DNA of 64,000 nucleotides from Gloeobacter morelensis MG652769 (GTDB lineage: Bacteria > Cyanobacteriota > Cyanobacteriia > Gloeobacterales > Gloeobacteraceae), in contig NZ_CP063845.1 in assembly GCF_021018745.1 (NCBI RefSeq), forward strand, positions 4,588,001-4,652,000, given 5' to 3'. A model generated the notes under the pieces. The model was given only the letters and a program-made list of their open reading frames with translations. It did no database searches and was not told where the DNA came from. Positions 46,728 through 54,967 of the stretch are shown here, in pieces (within the stretch, counting starts at the first letter, position 1; the number at the start of each line of letters is the position of its first letter). The position numbers were made by a program, and so were the translations under genes.

Positions 46728-47263
46728 TCGAAGATCACTTTGGCGTAGATGAGCCGCAGGGGTATATCCAGGGCAATTGCAGCCAGATGAATGACTTCGG
46801 CGGCTTCGAACAATTGCACTTGCCACAGGTTTTTCTCCTGCCTGCGGTAAAGGCTCGCCGCCACCAGCTGACTGTCAAGCAGCAAATATTCCTGCAACGT
46901 TTCGATTTTGCCGTAATCGCGAAACTTCACCGAGCGATCGAACTCGGCCGTATTCTTTGAAAGCACTTCGACAATCAGGCACGGATACCGCAGCATGTAA
47001 CCGGTCGGTTCTTCGCGATCGTCGCAGCTGACGGAAACTTCCGGGTAGTAAAAAGGACCGGCCGGGCTACAGGCCACTTTCTGATCCGAGTTGAAGACAC
47101 GGCAGGGGCTGTCTGTCAGGTGGCCGTGGATAGCAGCGGTAACGTTGACGGCGATCAGGTTGTGCGATTTGCTGCCGCCTGCCATCGAAAAGATGCGGCC
47201 GTACCGGTACTCGTACTTCTGAGGTTGCTCGCGCTCCCATCGCAAGAATTGCTCGGGACTCAT
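46715..47263 (-). CDS. Uma2-family protein with Asp-to-Glu change at the first catalytic position
   Basis: The start chosen is ATG 47263 (MSPEQFLRWEREQPQKYEYR, the usual Uma2 N-terminus), with AAAGG ten bases upstream, giving 182 residues. The fold matches Uma2: SHNLIAVNVTAAIHGHLTD, FNSDQKVACSPAGPFYYPEV, LIVEVLSKNTAEFDRSVKFR, LQEYLLLDSQ. The first catalytic Asp is Glu here (YYPEVSVSC versus the usual YPDV), whereas the Glu (VEVLS) and Lys (VKFRDY) remain. Activity may be altered. Confidence 0.88.
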   Translation of the reverse strand: MSPEQFLRWEREQPQKYEYRYGRIFSMAGGSKSHNLIAVNVTAAIHGHLTDSPCRVFNSDQKVACSPAGPFYYPEVSVSCDDREEPTGYMLRYPCLIVEVLSKNTAEFDRSVKFRDYGKIETLQEYLLLDSQLVAASLYRRQEKNLWQVQLFEAAEVIHLAAIALDIPLRLIYAKVIFDQSE

Positions 47264-47330
47264 CGGGCCGGGACCTTTGCTGAGAGCCACTCGTCTGCCT
47301 CAATCGGCGCACTCCATTTTAGCGGCGGTA

Positions 47331-48203
47331 CTACACCGGCACCTTCGGGGCTGCGACGGCATCTTGCATCAGCACGACCAACCCATCGAACAGTCGGCGG
47401 GTAAGCGCCCCCGGACAGTAGGGCAGTTCGTAATCATCGATGCGGCTTACAGGGGCCATCAGGCGCACCGACGAACTCAAAAAGGCTTCTTCGGCCGTCA
47501 ATAAATCTGTTTCGGTAAGCGCGGCCTCGATGCAAGGAATCTGCCAATCGCCCAGCAACTTCAGCAAAAAATGCCGGGTGATGCCGTGCAGGATGCCCGC
47601 TTCTACCGCCGGGGTGTAAACCGTGCCGCTTCTCACCAGCCAGAGATTGCTGGTGGTGGCCTCGGTCACCTCACCGCGGCTGTTGAGCAGCAAGGCGTCG
47701 TCGGCCCCCAGGCGGCGCGCTTCGATGAGCGCCAGGATGTTATTGAGGTAGTTGCCGGTCTTGGCGGCCGGAGAGAGTGCCCGCGCGTCGTTGCGCAAGC
47801 GGGGCAGTACCGCCAAATGCACCCCCTGCTCGCTCAAGGCCAGTTGGGAAGCAATGGGCCGCACGATGATCACCAGATCGGGGATAAGTTGCGGCCCGGG
47901 CAGCAGGCTGATTTCTTCTTCCGCGCCGCGGCTGACGACGATCCGAATGTAAAATTCACCGCTGTCGGCGGCAGCCAGGGTGCGCTCGACTTCAGCGGCA
48001 ATCTGCGCGTCGCTCCAGGGAATGTCGAGATAGAGATAGTTCGCGGAGGCGCGCAGCCGGTCGAGGTGCTCCTGCAAAGCGAAGGGTCTTCCCCCGATCG
48101 TGCGCACGACCTCGTAGACGCCGTCGCCGTAGAGAAAACTGCGGTCGAGGACCGAAACTCTGGCTTCCGGCGCGATGGTGCCGTTGAAGTTGACCAGAAG
48201 ACC
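47331..48203 (-). CDS. Class IV PLP-dependent aminotransferase (IlvE/PabC family)
   Basis: The start chosen is ATG 48203, giving 290 residues. It has fold type IV signatures: MGLLVNFNGTIAPEARVSVL, DRSFLYGDGVYEVVRTIGGR, KTGNYLNNILALIEARRLGA (PLP-Lys in KTGNYLNN), GADDALLLNSRGEVTEATTS, and TPAVEAGILHGITRHFLLKL. The family includes branched-chain aminotransferases, D-amino-acid aminotransferases and aminodeoxychorismate lyase, and the exact one cannot be told from sequence. Confidence 0.93.
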   Translation of the reverse strand, partial: GLLVNFNGTIAPEARVSVLDRSFLYGDGVYEVVRTIGGRPFALQEHLDRLRASANYLYLDIPWSDAQIAAEVERTLAAADSGEFYIRIVVSRGAEEEISLLPGPQLIPDLVIIVRPIASQLALSEQGVHLAVLPRLRNDARALSPAAKTGNYLNNILALIEARRLGADDALLLNSRGEVTEATTSNLWLVRSGTVYTPAVEAGILHGITRHFLLKLLGDWQIPCIEAALTETDLLTAEEAFLSSSVRLMAPVSRIDDYELPYCPGALTRRLFDGLVVLMQDAVAAPKVPV

Positions 48204-48273
48204 CATAGCTTGCACTCCCACTGCGCTCACCATAGTGTACCGGCAAGCGAACCGGGCTGTGGCACCACCAGCT

Positions 48274-48696
48274 TCAGGGGTTAAAGGTGGTGCCGCACTG
48301 ACTGCAGTACCACTTTTGCTGCCAATCGCCCAACAGCTTTGGCCACTGCTCGCGGTTCCACTGGTAAACGGTGAACAATCGCCAGGCGATCAGTCCCAGG
48401 GCAAACACCTGCAAGAGCAACTGATTGCTGATCAACCACGAGAAAACGAGGAAGCCGATCACAAATTTTCCAAGCGGGTTTCTGACGGGGATGATCATTC
48501 TTTTCTCAGGCGGAGCGACCTTGAGTGCTGCGAGAGATTGCTGGGTGCCAGTCAAGCTTCCGCCGCCGCCGAACAGGCCGCCGCGAGACAATCCACCGAA
48601 CCCAACGTTACCCACAATGCTCGCTGTGCCTTCTTCGTAGAGCATCGGATAGCGTTTCACCTGCACACCGGTGCAGCAGGGACAAACCACTGCCAT
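48274..48696 (-). CDS. Two-zinc-ribbon-like membrane protein
   Basis: The start chosen is ATG 48696, giving 140 residues. A CPCC pair at the N-terminus (MAVVCPCCTGVQVKRYP) and CSQC at the C-terminus (WQQKWYCSQCGTTFNP) flank a Gly-rich segment and two membrane helices (LGKFVIGFLVFSWLISNQLL, LLQVFALGLIAWRLFTVYQW). The Cys pairs could bind zinc as two half-ribbons brought together, with both ends in the cytoplasm. I do not know a named family. Confidence 0.75.
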   Translation of the reverse strand: MAVVCPCCTGVQVKRYPMLYEEGTASIVGNVGFGGLSRGGLFGGGGSLTGTQQSLAALKVAPPEKRMIIPVRNPLGKFVIGFLVFSWLISNQLLLQVFALGLIAWRLFTVYQWNREQWPKLLGDWQQKWYCSQCGTTFNP

Positions 48697-48891
48697 ACGG
48701 CTCGCTCCTATAGAAAGGGTATAGCGGATTAAAGTTAGCATAGGTACATGCCCATTGCTTGCCAGTGGTGTAAATTTTCCATAAGTTCTGCGCAATCGAA
48801 TGCACCTGCACCCGTGTCGAGGGCGCTGGCGAGGTGCAGAAATTATCATGTGGGTAGAACCGTTCGCCGATCGCATAGTGGGGAAACCGCC

Positions 48892-49551
48892 ATGTACGTA
48901 CCGCCCGAGGGCCGCGACATCGAAAGGGTGATCCGCGAGGGCTACAGCGTCAAAGTCGGCGACTATCTGAGCGACAGCTGGGCCATTTTCGCCAGGAACG
49001 CCGGGGCTTTTGTGGGCTATGCGTTCATCGTGCTGGTGGCGGGTGCCGGACTCAACTGGGCGCTCGAGCTGCTCACCAAGCAGCAACTGGTCATCAATTT
49101 CATCACCGCCGCCATCGCCGCTCCGCTGAGCGCCGGTTTTTATATCGTGGCGCTCAAGCTCAAGCGCGGCCAACCCACCCAGTTCGCCGACTTTTTGAGG
49201 GGTTTCGATGATTTTGTGCCCCTGGCGCTGGCCGGGATGATCACCAGTCTGCTTGTGAGTGTAGGCATGATTTTGCTGGTCCTTCCGGGGATCTACCTGC
49301 TGGTCGCCTACATGTTCACCAATCTGCTCATCATCGACCGGGGACTGGAACCCTGGGAGGCGATGGAAACCAGCCGCAAGATTGTCAGCAAGCGCTGGTT
49401 TTCTGTCTTTGGTTTCGGTTTGGTGCTCAGCCTGATTTTTCTGGTTGGGGCAATTCCCCTGGGGCTCGGGCTGCTGGTCGCGTTTCCGATTATCTACAGC
49501 GCCATCGCCGTGGCCTACGACGATATCGTCGGCTCGCAGCGCTCGTTTTAG
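48892..49551 (+). CDS. Polytopic integral membrane protein, function unknown
   Basis: The start is ATG 48892, giving 219 residues. A soluble N-terminus (EGRDIERVIREGYSVKVGDY) is followed by about six hydrophobic segments, including LAGMITSLLVSVGMILLVLP with GIYLLVAYMFTNLLIIDRGL and FGFGLVLSLIFLVGAIPLGL. The internal sequence DRGLEPWEAMETSRKIVSKR resembles membrane domains of the DUF975/GDPD-associated type. It is convergent with the M16 pair, with a 4-bp overlap. Confidence 0.78.
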   Translation: MYVPPEGRDIERVIREGYSVKVGDYLSDSWAIFARNAGAFVGYAFIVLVAGAGLNWALELLTKQQLVINFITAAIAAPLSAGFYIVALKLKRGQPTQFADFLRGFDDFVPLALAGMITSLLVSVGMILLVLPGIYLLVAYMFTNLLIIDRGLEPWEAMETSRKIVSKRWFSVFGFGLVLSLIFLVGAIPLGLGLLVAFPIIYSAIAVAYDDIVGSQRSF

Positions 49552-50786
49552 AGGGCCGTTGCGAGCACGTCCTCAGGCCCCACCAGCGAGACGATCGGTA
49601 CTGTGAAGGTGCGCCCGGCCACCGCCAGCAAGTCGGCACCCGTCAATTGCTCGATGGTGCGGGTGTACTCGCGGTCGAAGTCGGCACCGACGCCCAGAAT
49701 CTCGTACCAGCCCAGCAGCTGAGCCACCTGGCTGTTGGTCTGCTTGCCGAGGGCGTACTGGCCCAGCAGCTTGTTTTTGGCCGTGCGCAGTTCGGAATCG
49801 CCGAGCGGCGTGCTCGCCAGGCGCTCGACTTCGGTGCGCAGGCCCTCTTCACAGGTGCGGGTGTTCTCGGGGGCGGTGCCGATATAGGCGACGAAGTGGG
49901 AGGGGCAGGCCCGGGTCGGATAGAAGGCGGAGACTTCGTAGGCAAGGCCGCGCTTTTCGCGCAGTTCGGTGAACAGGCGACTGGAAAGCCCGCTGCCGAG
50001 GTAGGTGCCGATCAGTTTGAGGGCCGCAAAATCTTCCGAGTGGATCGGTGCTGCCGGGTAACCGACCAGAACCGTACTCTGCTGGGTGGGCTGTACCGTG
50101 CGCACAGTCTGGGAAATGGCGCCCGGTGACCTGCGCGCTGCTGTGGCCAGTAGCGGCGTCTCAGGTACACTCCAATCGCCCAGATGCTCTTCGAGCAGGC
50201 GGACAACCGCCTCCGGCTCGAGCGGCCCGACGGCTACGAACACGGCGTTGTCCGGTCGAAAATGGGCGCGATAAAAATTCAGCAGATCCTCGCGCCGCAG
50301 GGCCAACACACTCTCCTCGGTGCCCAACTCCGGATAGGCGTAGGGGGAGTTGCCGTAGAGTGCTGCGCGAAACTGGTTGTAGGCGACGGTGAAGGGCCGC
50401 TCCTGCTGGGAGCGGATCGCCTGCAAAGTTGCTTTGCGTTCGATTTCGATTTGCTCGGCAGGAAAGGTCGCCCGCTGCAACAGTTCGGCAGCTAGGGCAA
50501 GCAGGGTCGGAAAGTCTTCGCCCAGGCTTTTGAGGGCAATTTGCAGATAATCGGGGGTACTGTCGGCACCGAGCATCGCCCCGAGCGATTCGACAATCTG
50601 GGCAATAGCCATCGAATCGCGCGCCTCGGTGCCCTTGGTCAGCACGGCACTGACCAGGTGGGCCAGCCCCGGCGGGGTATCTATGCGGCTGTCGGCCCGC
50701 AGGAAAAAGCGGGCGCTCACAATATCGACGGCCGGGTTGTTGAGCACAAGGACGCGAAGGCCGCTGGCAAGCGTGGTACGGAACAT
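49548..50786 (-). CDS. M16-like peptidase subunit lacking the zinc motif
   Basis: This 412-residue protein has the M16 fold: FRTTLASGLRVLVLNNPAVD, LFTELREKRGLAYEVSAFYP (the R/Y substrate site), and FRADSRIDTPPGLAHLVSAV. The HxxEH motif is replaced by HLVSA, so it cannot bind zinc. It probably pairs with the active neighbour upstream, as in mitochondrial MPP alpha/beta. Stop-start spacing to that gene is 6 bp. Confidence 0.92.
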   Translation of the reverse strand: MFRTTLASGLRVLVLNNPAVDIVSARFFLRADSRIDTPPGLAHLVSAVLTKGTEARDSMAIAQIVESLGAMLGADSTPDYLQIALKSLGEDFPTLLALAAELLQRATFPAEQIEIERKATLQAIRSQQERPFTVAYNQFRAALYGNSPYAYPELGTEESVLALRREDLLNFYRAHFRPDNAVFVAVGPLEPEAVVRLLEEHLGDWSVPETPLLATAARRSPGAISQTVRTVQPTQQSTVLVGYPAAPIHSEDFAALKLIGTYLGSGLSSRLFTELREKRGLAYEVSAFYPTRACPSHFVAYIGTAPENTRTCEEGLRTEVERLASTPLGDSELRTAKNKLLGQYALGKQTNSQVAQLLGWYEILGVGADFDREYTRTIEQLTGADLLAVAGRTFTVPIVSLVGPEDVLATAL

Positions 50787-50792
50787 AGATCC

Positions 50793-52067
50793 TCAGGGGG
50801 TTTCGGGCACAAGCCGCAGGACCACCGCCCGATCAGGATCGAGATAGCGGTGGGCGACGCGCTGCAGGTCGGCCGGTTGAACGCGCTGCAGCAACTCGGG
50901 ATAGGCGAGGGCCAGATCGAGTTTCGCCACGGTGCTGTAGTAACCGTAGAGACTCGCCAACTGGGCCGGGGCCTCGGTGCTGAAGATAAAGTCGTTGCGC
51001 AAGATGCGCAGGGCGCGGTTGAATTCGCCGTCCGGCACCGGTTCGTTAGCCAGGATGCGTACTTGATCGCGCACTTCGGCCTCGATGGGTTCGAGCCATT
51101 CGGCGTCGGCCTGGGCAGAGACAATAAACAGGCCCGGGTGTTTTTGGGGCATAAAGTAGGCGTTCACCGAGCGCGCCCAGCCTTTTTCTTCGCGCAGCGA
51201 GCGCACCAGCCGCGAGGTGCGCCCCTCGCTGAGCACGGTGGCGAGCACATCGAGGGCGATCGCATCTTCGATCTGCTCGATCGCAGCACCCAGCCAGGCG
51301 AGCATCAGGCGCGGCTGCTCCAGGCGGGCCAGGACGTGGGTGGATACCCCCGGCGCGGGCGTAGCCGGAAGCGGCACCGTCGGCACTTCGCCTGTCGGCC
51401 CTTCACTCAGGGGTGCAAACAATGCCTCGGCGGCGGCCAGCATCTGCTCCTCCGGTACGCCGCCCACGATGACAACAGTAGTGTTGGCGGGCTGGTAGCG
51501 CTCGCGGTGGTAGGCGCGCATCTGATCGGCCGTCATCGCGAGCAGGCTCTCGGCGGTGCCCAGTACCGGCCGGCTATAGGGATGCTCGGGGTACATGGTG
51601 CAAGTGAGGATCTCGAAGGCCCGGCGGTCGGGGCTGTCGTTGCTGCGGCGGATCTCTTCGAGCACCACCAGCCGCTCGCGCTCGTATTCCGCGGGCGGGA
51701 TCGCCGCGGCGTTGACCAGTTCCGCCAGGTAGGGAAGGGACGCTTCGTAGTGCTCGTTGGCGACGGTGATGAAGTAGTGGGTGTAATCCTGGCTGGTGGC
51801 GGCGTTGGTCACCCCGCCGCGGCTTTCGATTTCGCTGTCGAAGACGCCGGGGCCGACTTTCTCGGTGCCCTTGAAGATCATGTGCTCAAGAAAGTGCGAG
51901 ACACCCGACAGCTGCGACGGTTCGGTGCGCGCCCCGGTGCGTACCCAGATGTCGCAGGTGACGGCGGCAGCGGTCGGGATCTGCTGAACAATCAAAGTCA
52001 GCCCGTTGGGCAGGATGCGGATACGGCCCGCGAAAGCTTCGGCACTTGCAGGTGTGGTCGCTATCAT
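50793..52067 (-). CDS. Active M16 processing peptidase
   Basis: The start chosen is ATG 52067 (MIATTPASAEAFAGRIRILP), giving 424 residues. It has the zinc motif HFLEH at 58-62 (SGVSHFLEHMIFKGTEKVGP) and the third-ligand region ERERLVVLEEIRRSNDSPDR. The frame is open further upstream, but those starts overlap nadE. It belongs to the M16B family (MPP-like) and forms a probable operon with the inactive subunit downstream. Confidence 0.95.
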   Translation of the reverse strand: MIATTPASAEAFAGRIRILPNGLTLIVQQIPTAAAVTCDIWVRTGARTEPSQLSGVSHFLEHMIFKGTEKVGPGVFDSEIESRGGVTNAATSQDYTHYFITVANEHYEASLPYLAELVNAAAIPPAEYERERLVVLEEIRRSNDSPDRRAFEILTCTMYPEHPYSRPVLGTAESLLAMTADQMRAYHRERYQPANTTVVIVGGVPEEQMLAAAEALFAPLSEGPTGEVPTVPLPATPAPGVSTHVLARLEQPRLMLAWLGAAIEQIEDAIALDVLATVLSEGRTSRLVRSLREEKGWARSVNAYFMPQKHPGLFIVSAQADAEWLEPIEAEVRDQVRILANEPVPDGEFNRALRILRNDFIFSTEAPAQLASLYGYYSTVAKLDLALAYPELLQRVQPADLQRVAHRYLDPDRAVVLRLVPETP

Positions 52068-52173
52068 TTCTTCATGATGGCATCGCTTGTCACGGATCGG
52101 GAAAGGTCGGGTATGAGCCGCTGTTACGCTTAGGTAAAGCATTGGTCCATCGGAACTAGCCGGGAGCGAACCC

Positions 52174-53796
52174 ATGCGAGTGGCGCTTTTGCAACTGAAT
52201 TCGACCGTGGGGGATCTCGTCGGCAATGCCGGGCGCATCGAGCGGGCGGCGGGGGAAGCTGCCGCTGCCGGGGCAGATCTGGCGATCACCCATGAGTTGG
52301 CGCTGCCCGGTTATCCGCCTCGGGATCTATTGTTGGACCGGGCCTTTGTGGCCGATATGCAGCAGGCCGCGCACCGGCTTGCCCGTGCGCTCGCGGGGGT
52401 GGTGCCGGTGTTGGTGGGCACGGCGGTGCCGAGCGCGGTGGGGCGGCCCCTGGCCAACGCGGCTTTGCTGTTGGAAGGAGGAGAATGCCGGGCGACGGTG
52501 GCCAAGGGGCTGCTTCCCACCTACGACGTCTTTGACGAGGACCGTTACTTTGAGGCGGGGCAGCGTGCTCACCCGATCGAGATTGCCGGGGTGGCGATGG
52601 GGGTGCACGTCTGCGAGGACATCTGGAACGATCGCGAATTTTGGCCAAGGCCGCGCTACCGCCGCGACCCGGTGGAGGAACTGGCCGGGCAGGGGGCGCG
52701 CTACTTGCTCAATCTTTCCAGTTCGCCTTTTTACGCGGGCAAGCAGCAGTTGCGCGAACGGCTTCTGGCCCACGCGGCCCGCCGCCACCGTCTGCCGGTA
52801 CTCTACGTCAATCAGGTGGGGGGCAACGACGAATTGCTCTTCGACGGCCGTAGTTGTGTCTTCGACGGGGAGGGCCGTCTGAGCGCGCGGGCGCGGGCGT
52901 TTGCTGAGGATATGCTGCTGGTGGACTTGGACTCGCTTGCGGGCCGCATCGAGCCTCAACCCACAGGCGAAGCGGAAATCTGGGAAGCATTGGTGATGGG
53001 TACGGCCGATTACGCCCGCAAGTGCGGCTTTCGGCAGGGGTTGGTGGCCCTTTCCGGGGGCATCGATTCGGCCCTCACCCTGGCGATTGTGGCCGCCGCC
53101 CTGGGGCCGGCGAATGTGCTCGCGGTGATGATGCCTTCACCGTATTCCAGTGCCGGCAGCATCGACGACAGTCTGGCCCTCGCCGCCAATCTGGGGGTGG
53201 AGACGCTCAAATTGCCCATCGCTCCGGCAATGGCGGCTTTTGAGCAGATTCTCGCTCCGGCCTTTGCGGACCTGGCCGCCGATGTCACCGAGGAAAATTT
53301 GCAGGCGCGTATCCGCGGCACCTTGATGATGGCGCTGTCCAATAAGTGGAATCGCCTGGTATTTATCACCGGCAACAAGTCCGAGACCGCCGTCGGTTTC
53401 AACACCCTCTACGGTTGCACCGCCGGGGCACTGGCCGTGATTGCCGATTTGTACAAAGGCGAAGTCTACCGCCTGGCGCGCTGGCTCAACCGGGACGGCG
53501 CGGCGATTCCCGAGGGTATCCTCACCAAGGCTCCTTCCGCCGAGTTGCGCCCGGACCAGCGCGACTCCGATACCCTGCCGCCCTACGACGTGCTCGACGG
53601 TATTCTGCGCGCCCACCTCGAAGGTGGGCGCACCCCCGAGGAGATCGCCGACAAAGGCTATCACCCAGAAGTGATCAAAAAAGTACTCGCCATGGTGCGC
53701 CGGGCCGAGTTCAAACGCAAGCAACTGCCGCCGGGTCTGCGCGTCTCGCCGCGCGCCTTCGGCATCGGCTGGCGCATGCCCATCGCCCGCACCTGA
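52174..53796 (+). CDS. nadE: Glutamine-hydrolysing NAD+ synthase
   Basis: This 540-residue protein has an N-terminal nitrilase-type glutaminase domain (Glu in THELALPGYPPRDLLLDRAF, Lys in ATVAKGLLPTYDVFDEDRYF, Cys in VHVCEDIWND) and a C-terminal synthetase with the PP-loop LVALSGGIDSALTLAIVAAA and FITGNKSETAVGFNTLYGCT. Most homologues have Asp after the Gly in 'TLYGD', and here it is Cys. It completes NAD synthesis from deamido-NAD. It is convergent with the ClpN-Uma2 gene. Confidence 0.95.
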   Translation: MRVALLQLNSTVGDLVGNAGRIERAAGEAAAAGADLAITHELALPGYPPRDLLLDRAFVADMQQAAHRLARALAGVVPVLVGTAVPSAVGRPLANAALLLEGGECRATVAKGLLPTYDVFDEDRYFEAGQRAHPIEIAGVAMGVHVCEDIWNDREFWPRPRYRRDPVEELAGQGARYLLNLSSSPFYAGKQQLRERLLAHAARRHRLPVLYVNQVGGNDELLFDGRSCVFDGEGRLSARARAFAEDMLLVDLDSLAGRIEPQPTGEAEIWEALVMGTADYARKCGFRQGLVALSGGIDSALTLAIVAAALGPANVLAVMMPSPYSSAGSIDDSLALAANLGVETLKLPIAPAMAAFEQILAPAFADLAADVTEENLQARIRGTLMMALSNKWNRLVFITGNKSETAVGFNTLYGCTAGALAVIADLYKGEVYRLARWLNRDGAAIPEGILTKAPSAELRPDQRDSDTLPPYDVLDGILRAHLEGGRTPEEIADKGYHPEVIKKVLAMVRRAEFKRKQLPPGLRVSPRAFGIGWRMPIART

Positions 53797-53799
53797 CTC

Positions 53800-54864
53800 C
53801 TAATAGGACGGCCAGAGGCGGGCGACGGGAACTTCCCAGCCCGCGAGCAACTCCGGCAACCGCAGCACGTCGTCCGCCTTGAGGGTCACCGCTTTGTGCT
53901 TGCCGGGATAAAAAACGCTGATACTGCGTCCGTGGGGATCGGCCATCCATCCCACCTGCACCCCCAAATTCAGCAATAGACGCATCTTCGCCGCCAGGAC
54001 GCGCAACTGCCTCGTGTCGTCGGGCCGTTCCACCACCAGCGCCGCCAGATCCGGGACGCGCGAATTGCCCGCATACAGACGCTCGCGCGAAAAATAGAGC
54101 ACATCGGCCACCAGCACATCGCTGCCGGCCAGGATGGGGCTGGTGGTGGAGACATGGCCAAGGCGGTGCGCTTCCACCCAGTCCAGCAGGGCCGCGCTCA
54201 GCCGCGTGCGCACTTCCCCCGCCGCGATCTGGGCCGGATAGATCTCCTGCACCGGGGCCGGGGCGGACAACGGATGCACCAACACCGGCGGGTGATTCTG
54301 GGTAGCGATCACGATGGGTTCGTTCCACTCATCCTCATCGTCCGCTGCTACCCGGCTCAAAGTCGGGGTGGCGGCTGCACCAAAAGCGGCCACCAGGATG
54401 CCCGCCCGTTTTTCAAGTTCGCGCAGGTCGATGTTGAGATGACGAAAAACACTCGCCGCCCCGCCGCCGCGCTTGCCCGCAAAGAGGCATTCGCGCACCA
54501 GCCCAAAAAAGATATGGCAGGTGTCCATGTGGCTGTGGTGCAGTTGCTCGGACTGATCGAAGGCGATCTCCCAGGCGTAGCGGGCGCGCGGCGTAAAGGG
54601 CATTTCCTTGGGCACCAGCCCGGAGCCGCGGCCGATGAGCCGCTCGACGAGGCGGCGGGTCGCATCGAGGTGCAGATCCTGGTCGACGAGTACTTTTGCC
54701 GCTTCGCTGGTGCCCTCGGCCAGCAGCCCCAGCAGCAAATGCTCGGTGCTCACAAACTGGTAACCCAGCCGCTGCGCCTCGGTGCGGGCGCAATCGAGCA
54801 CCCGGCGGGCGCTGTCGGTAAATTCGCCCGCAAGCGTTCCAAACATCGTCGAAGATTCAGGCAT
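53800..54864 (-). CDS. Fusion of ClpC-type Clp N-domain with an intact Uma2 nuclease domain
   Basis: The start chosen is ATG 54864 (MPESSTMFGTLAGEFTDSAR), giving 354 residues. Residues 6-155 closely follow the double Clp repeat of ClpC: ARTEAQRLGYQFVSTEHLLL with GLLAEGTSEAAKVL, ERLIGRGSGLVPKEMPFTPR, and DTCHIFFGLVRECLFAGKRG. After a linker (155-215), residues 216-354 form a Uma2 domain with Asp254 (VLVADVLYFS), Glu279 (AALVVERPDD), Lys293 (VLAAKMRLLL) and GVQVGWMADPHGRSISVFYP. No AAA ATPase is present. The role is unknown; it might bring substrates or adaptors of the Clp system to a nuclease, which is speculation. Confidence 0.88.
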   Translation of the reverse strand: MPESSTMFGTLAGEFTDSARRVLDCARTEAQRLGYQFVSTEHLLLGLLAEGTSEAAKVLVDQDLHLDATRRLVERLIGRGSGLVPKEMPFTPRARYAWEIAFDQSEQLHHSHMDTCHIFFGLVRECLFAGKRGGGAASVFRHLNIDLRELEKRAGILVAAFGAAATPTLSRVAADDEDEWNEPIVIATQNHPPVLVHPLSAPAPVQEIYPAQIAAGEVRTRLSAALLDWVEAHRLGHVSTTSPILAGSDVLVADVLYFSRERLYAGNSRVPDLAALVVERPDDTRQLRVLAAKMRLLLNLGVQVGWMADPHGRSISVFYPGKHKAVTLKADDVLRLPELLAGWEVPVARLWPSY

Positions 54865-54967
54865 GGCTCGGCCACCCGAAAAGGCCCTTTCTTCTAGCGA
54901 TGAAACGGCCCCGATTCTAGGCCCACGGTACGTTACGATGCACGAAGGCAACCGGAGCCCACGACCG

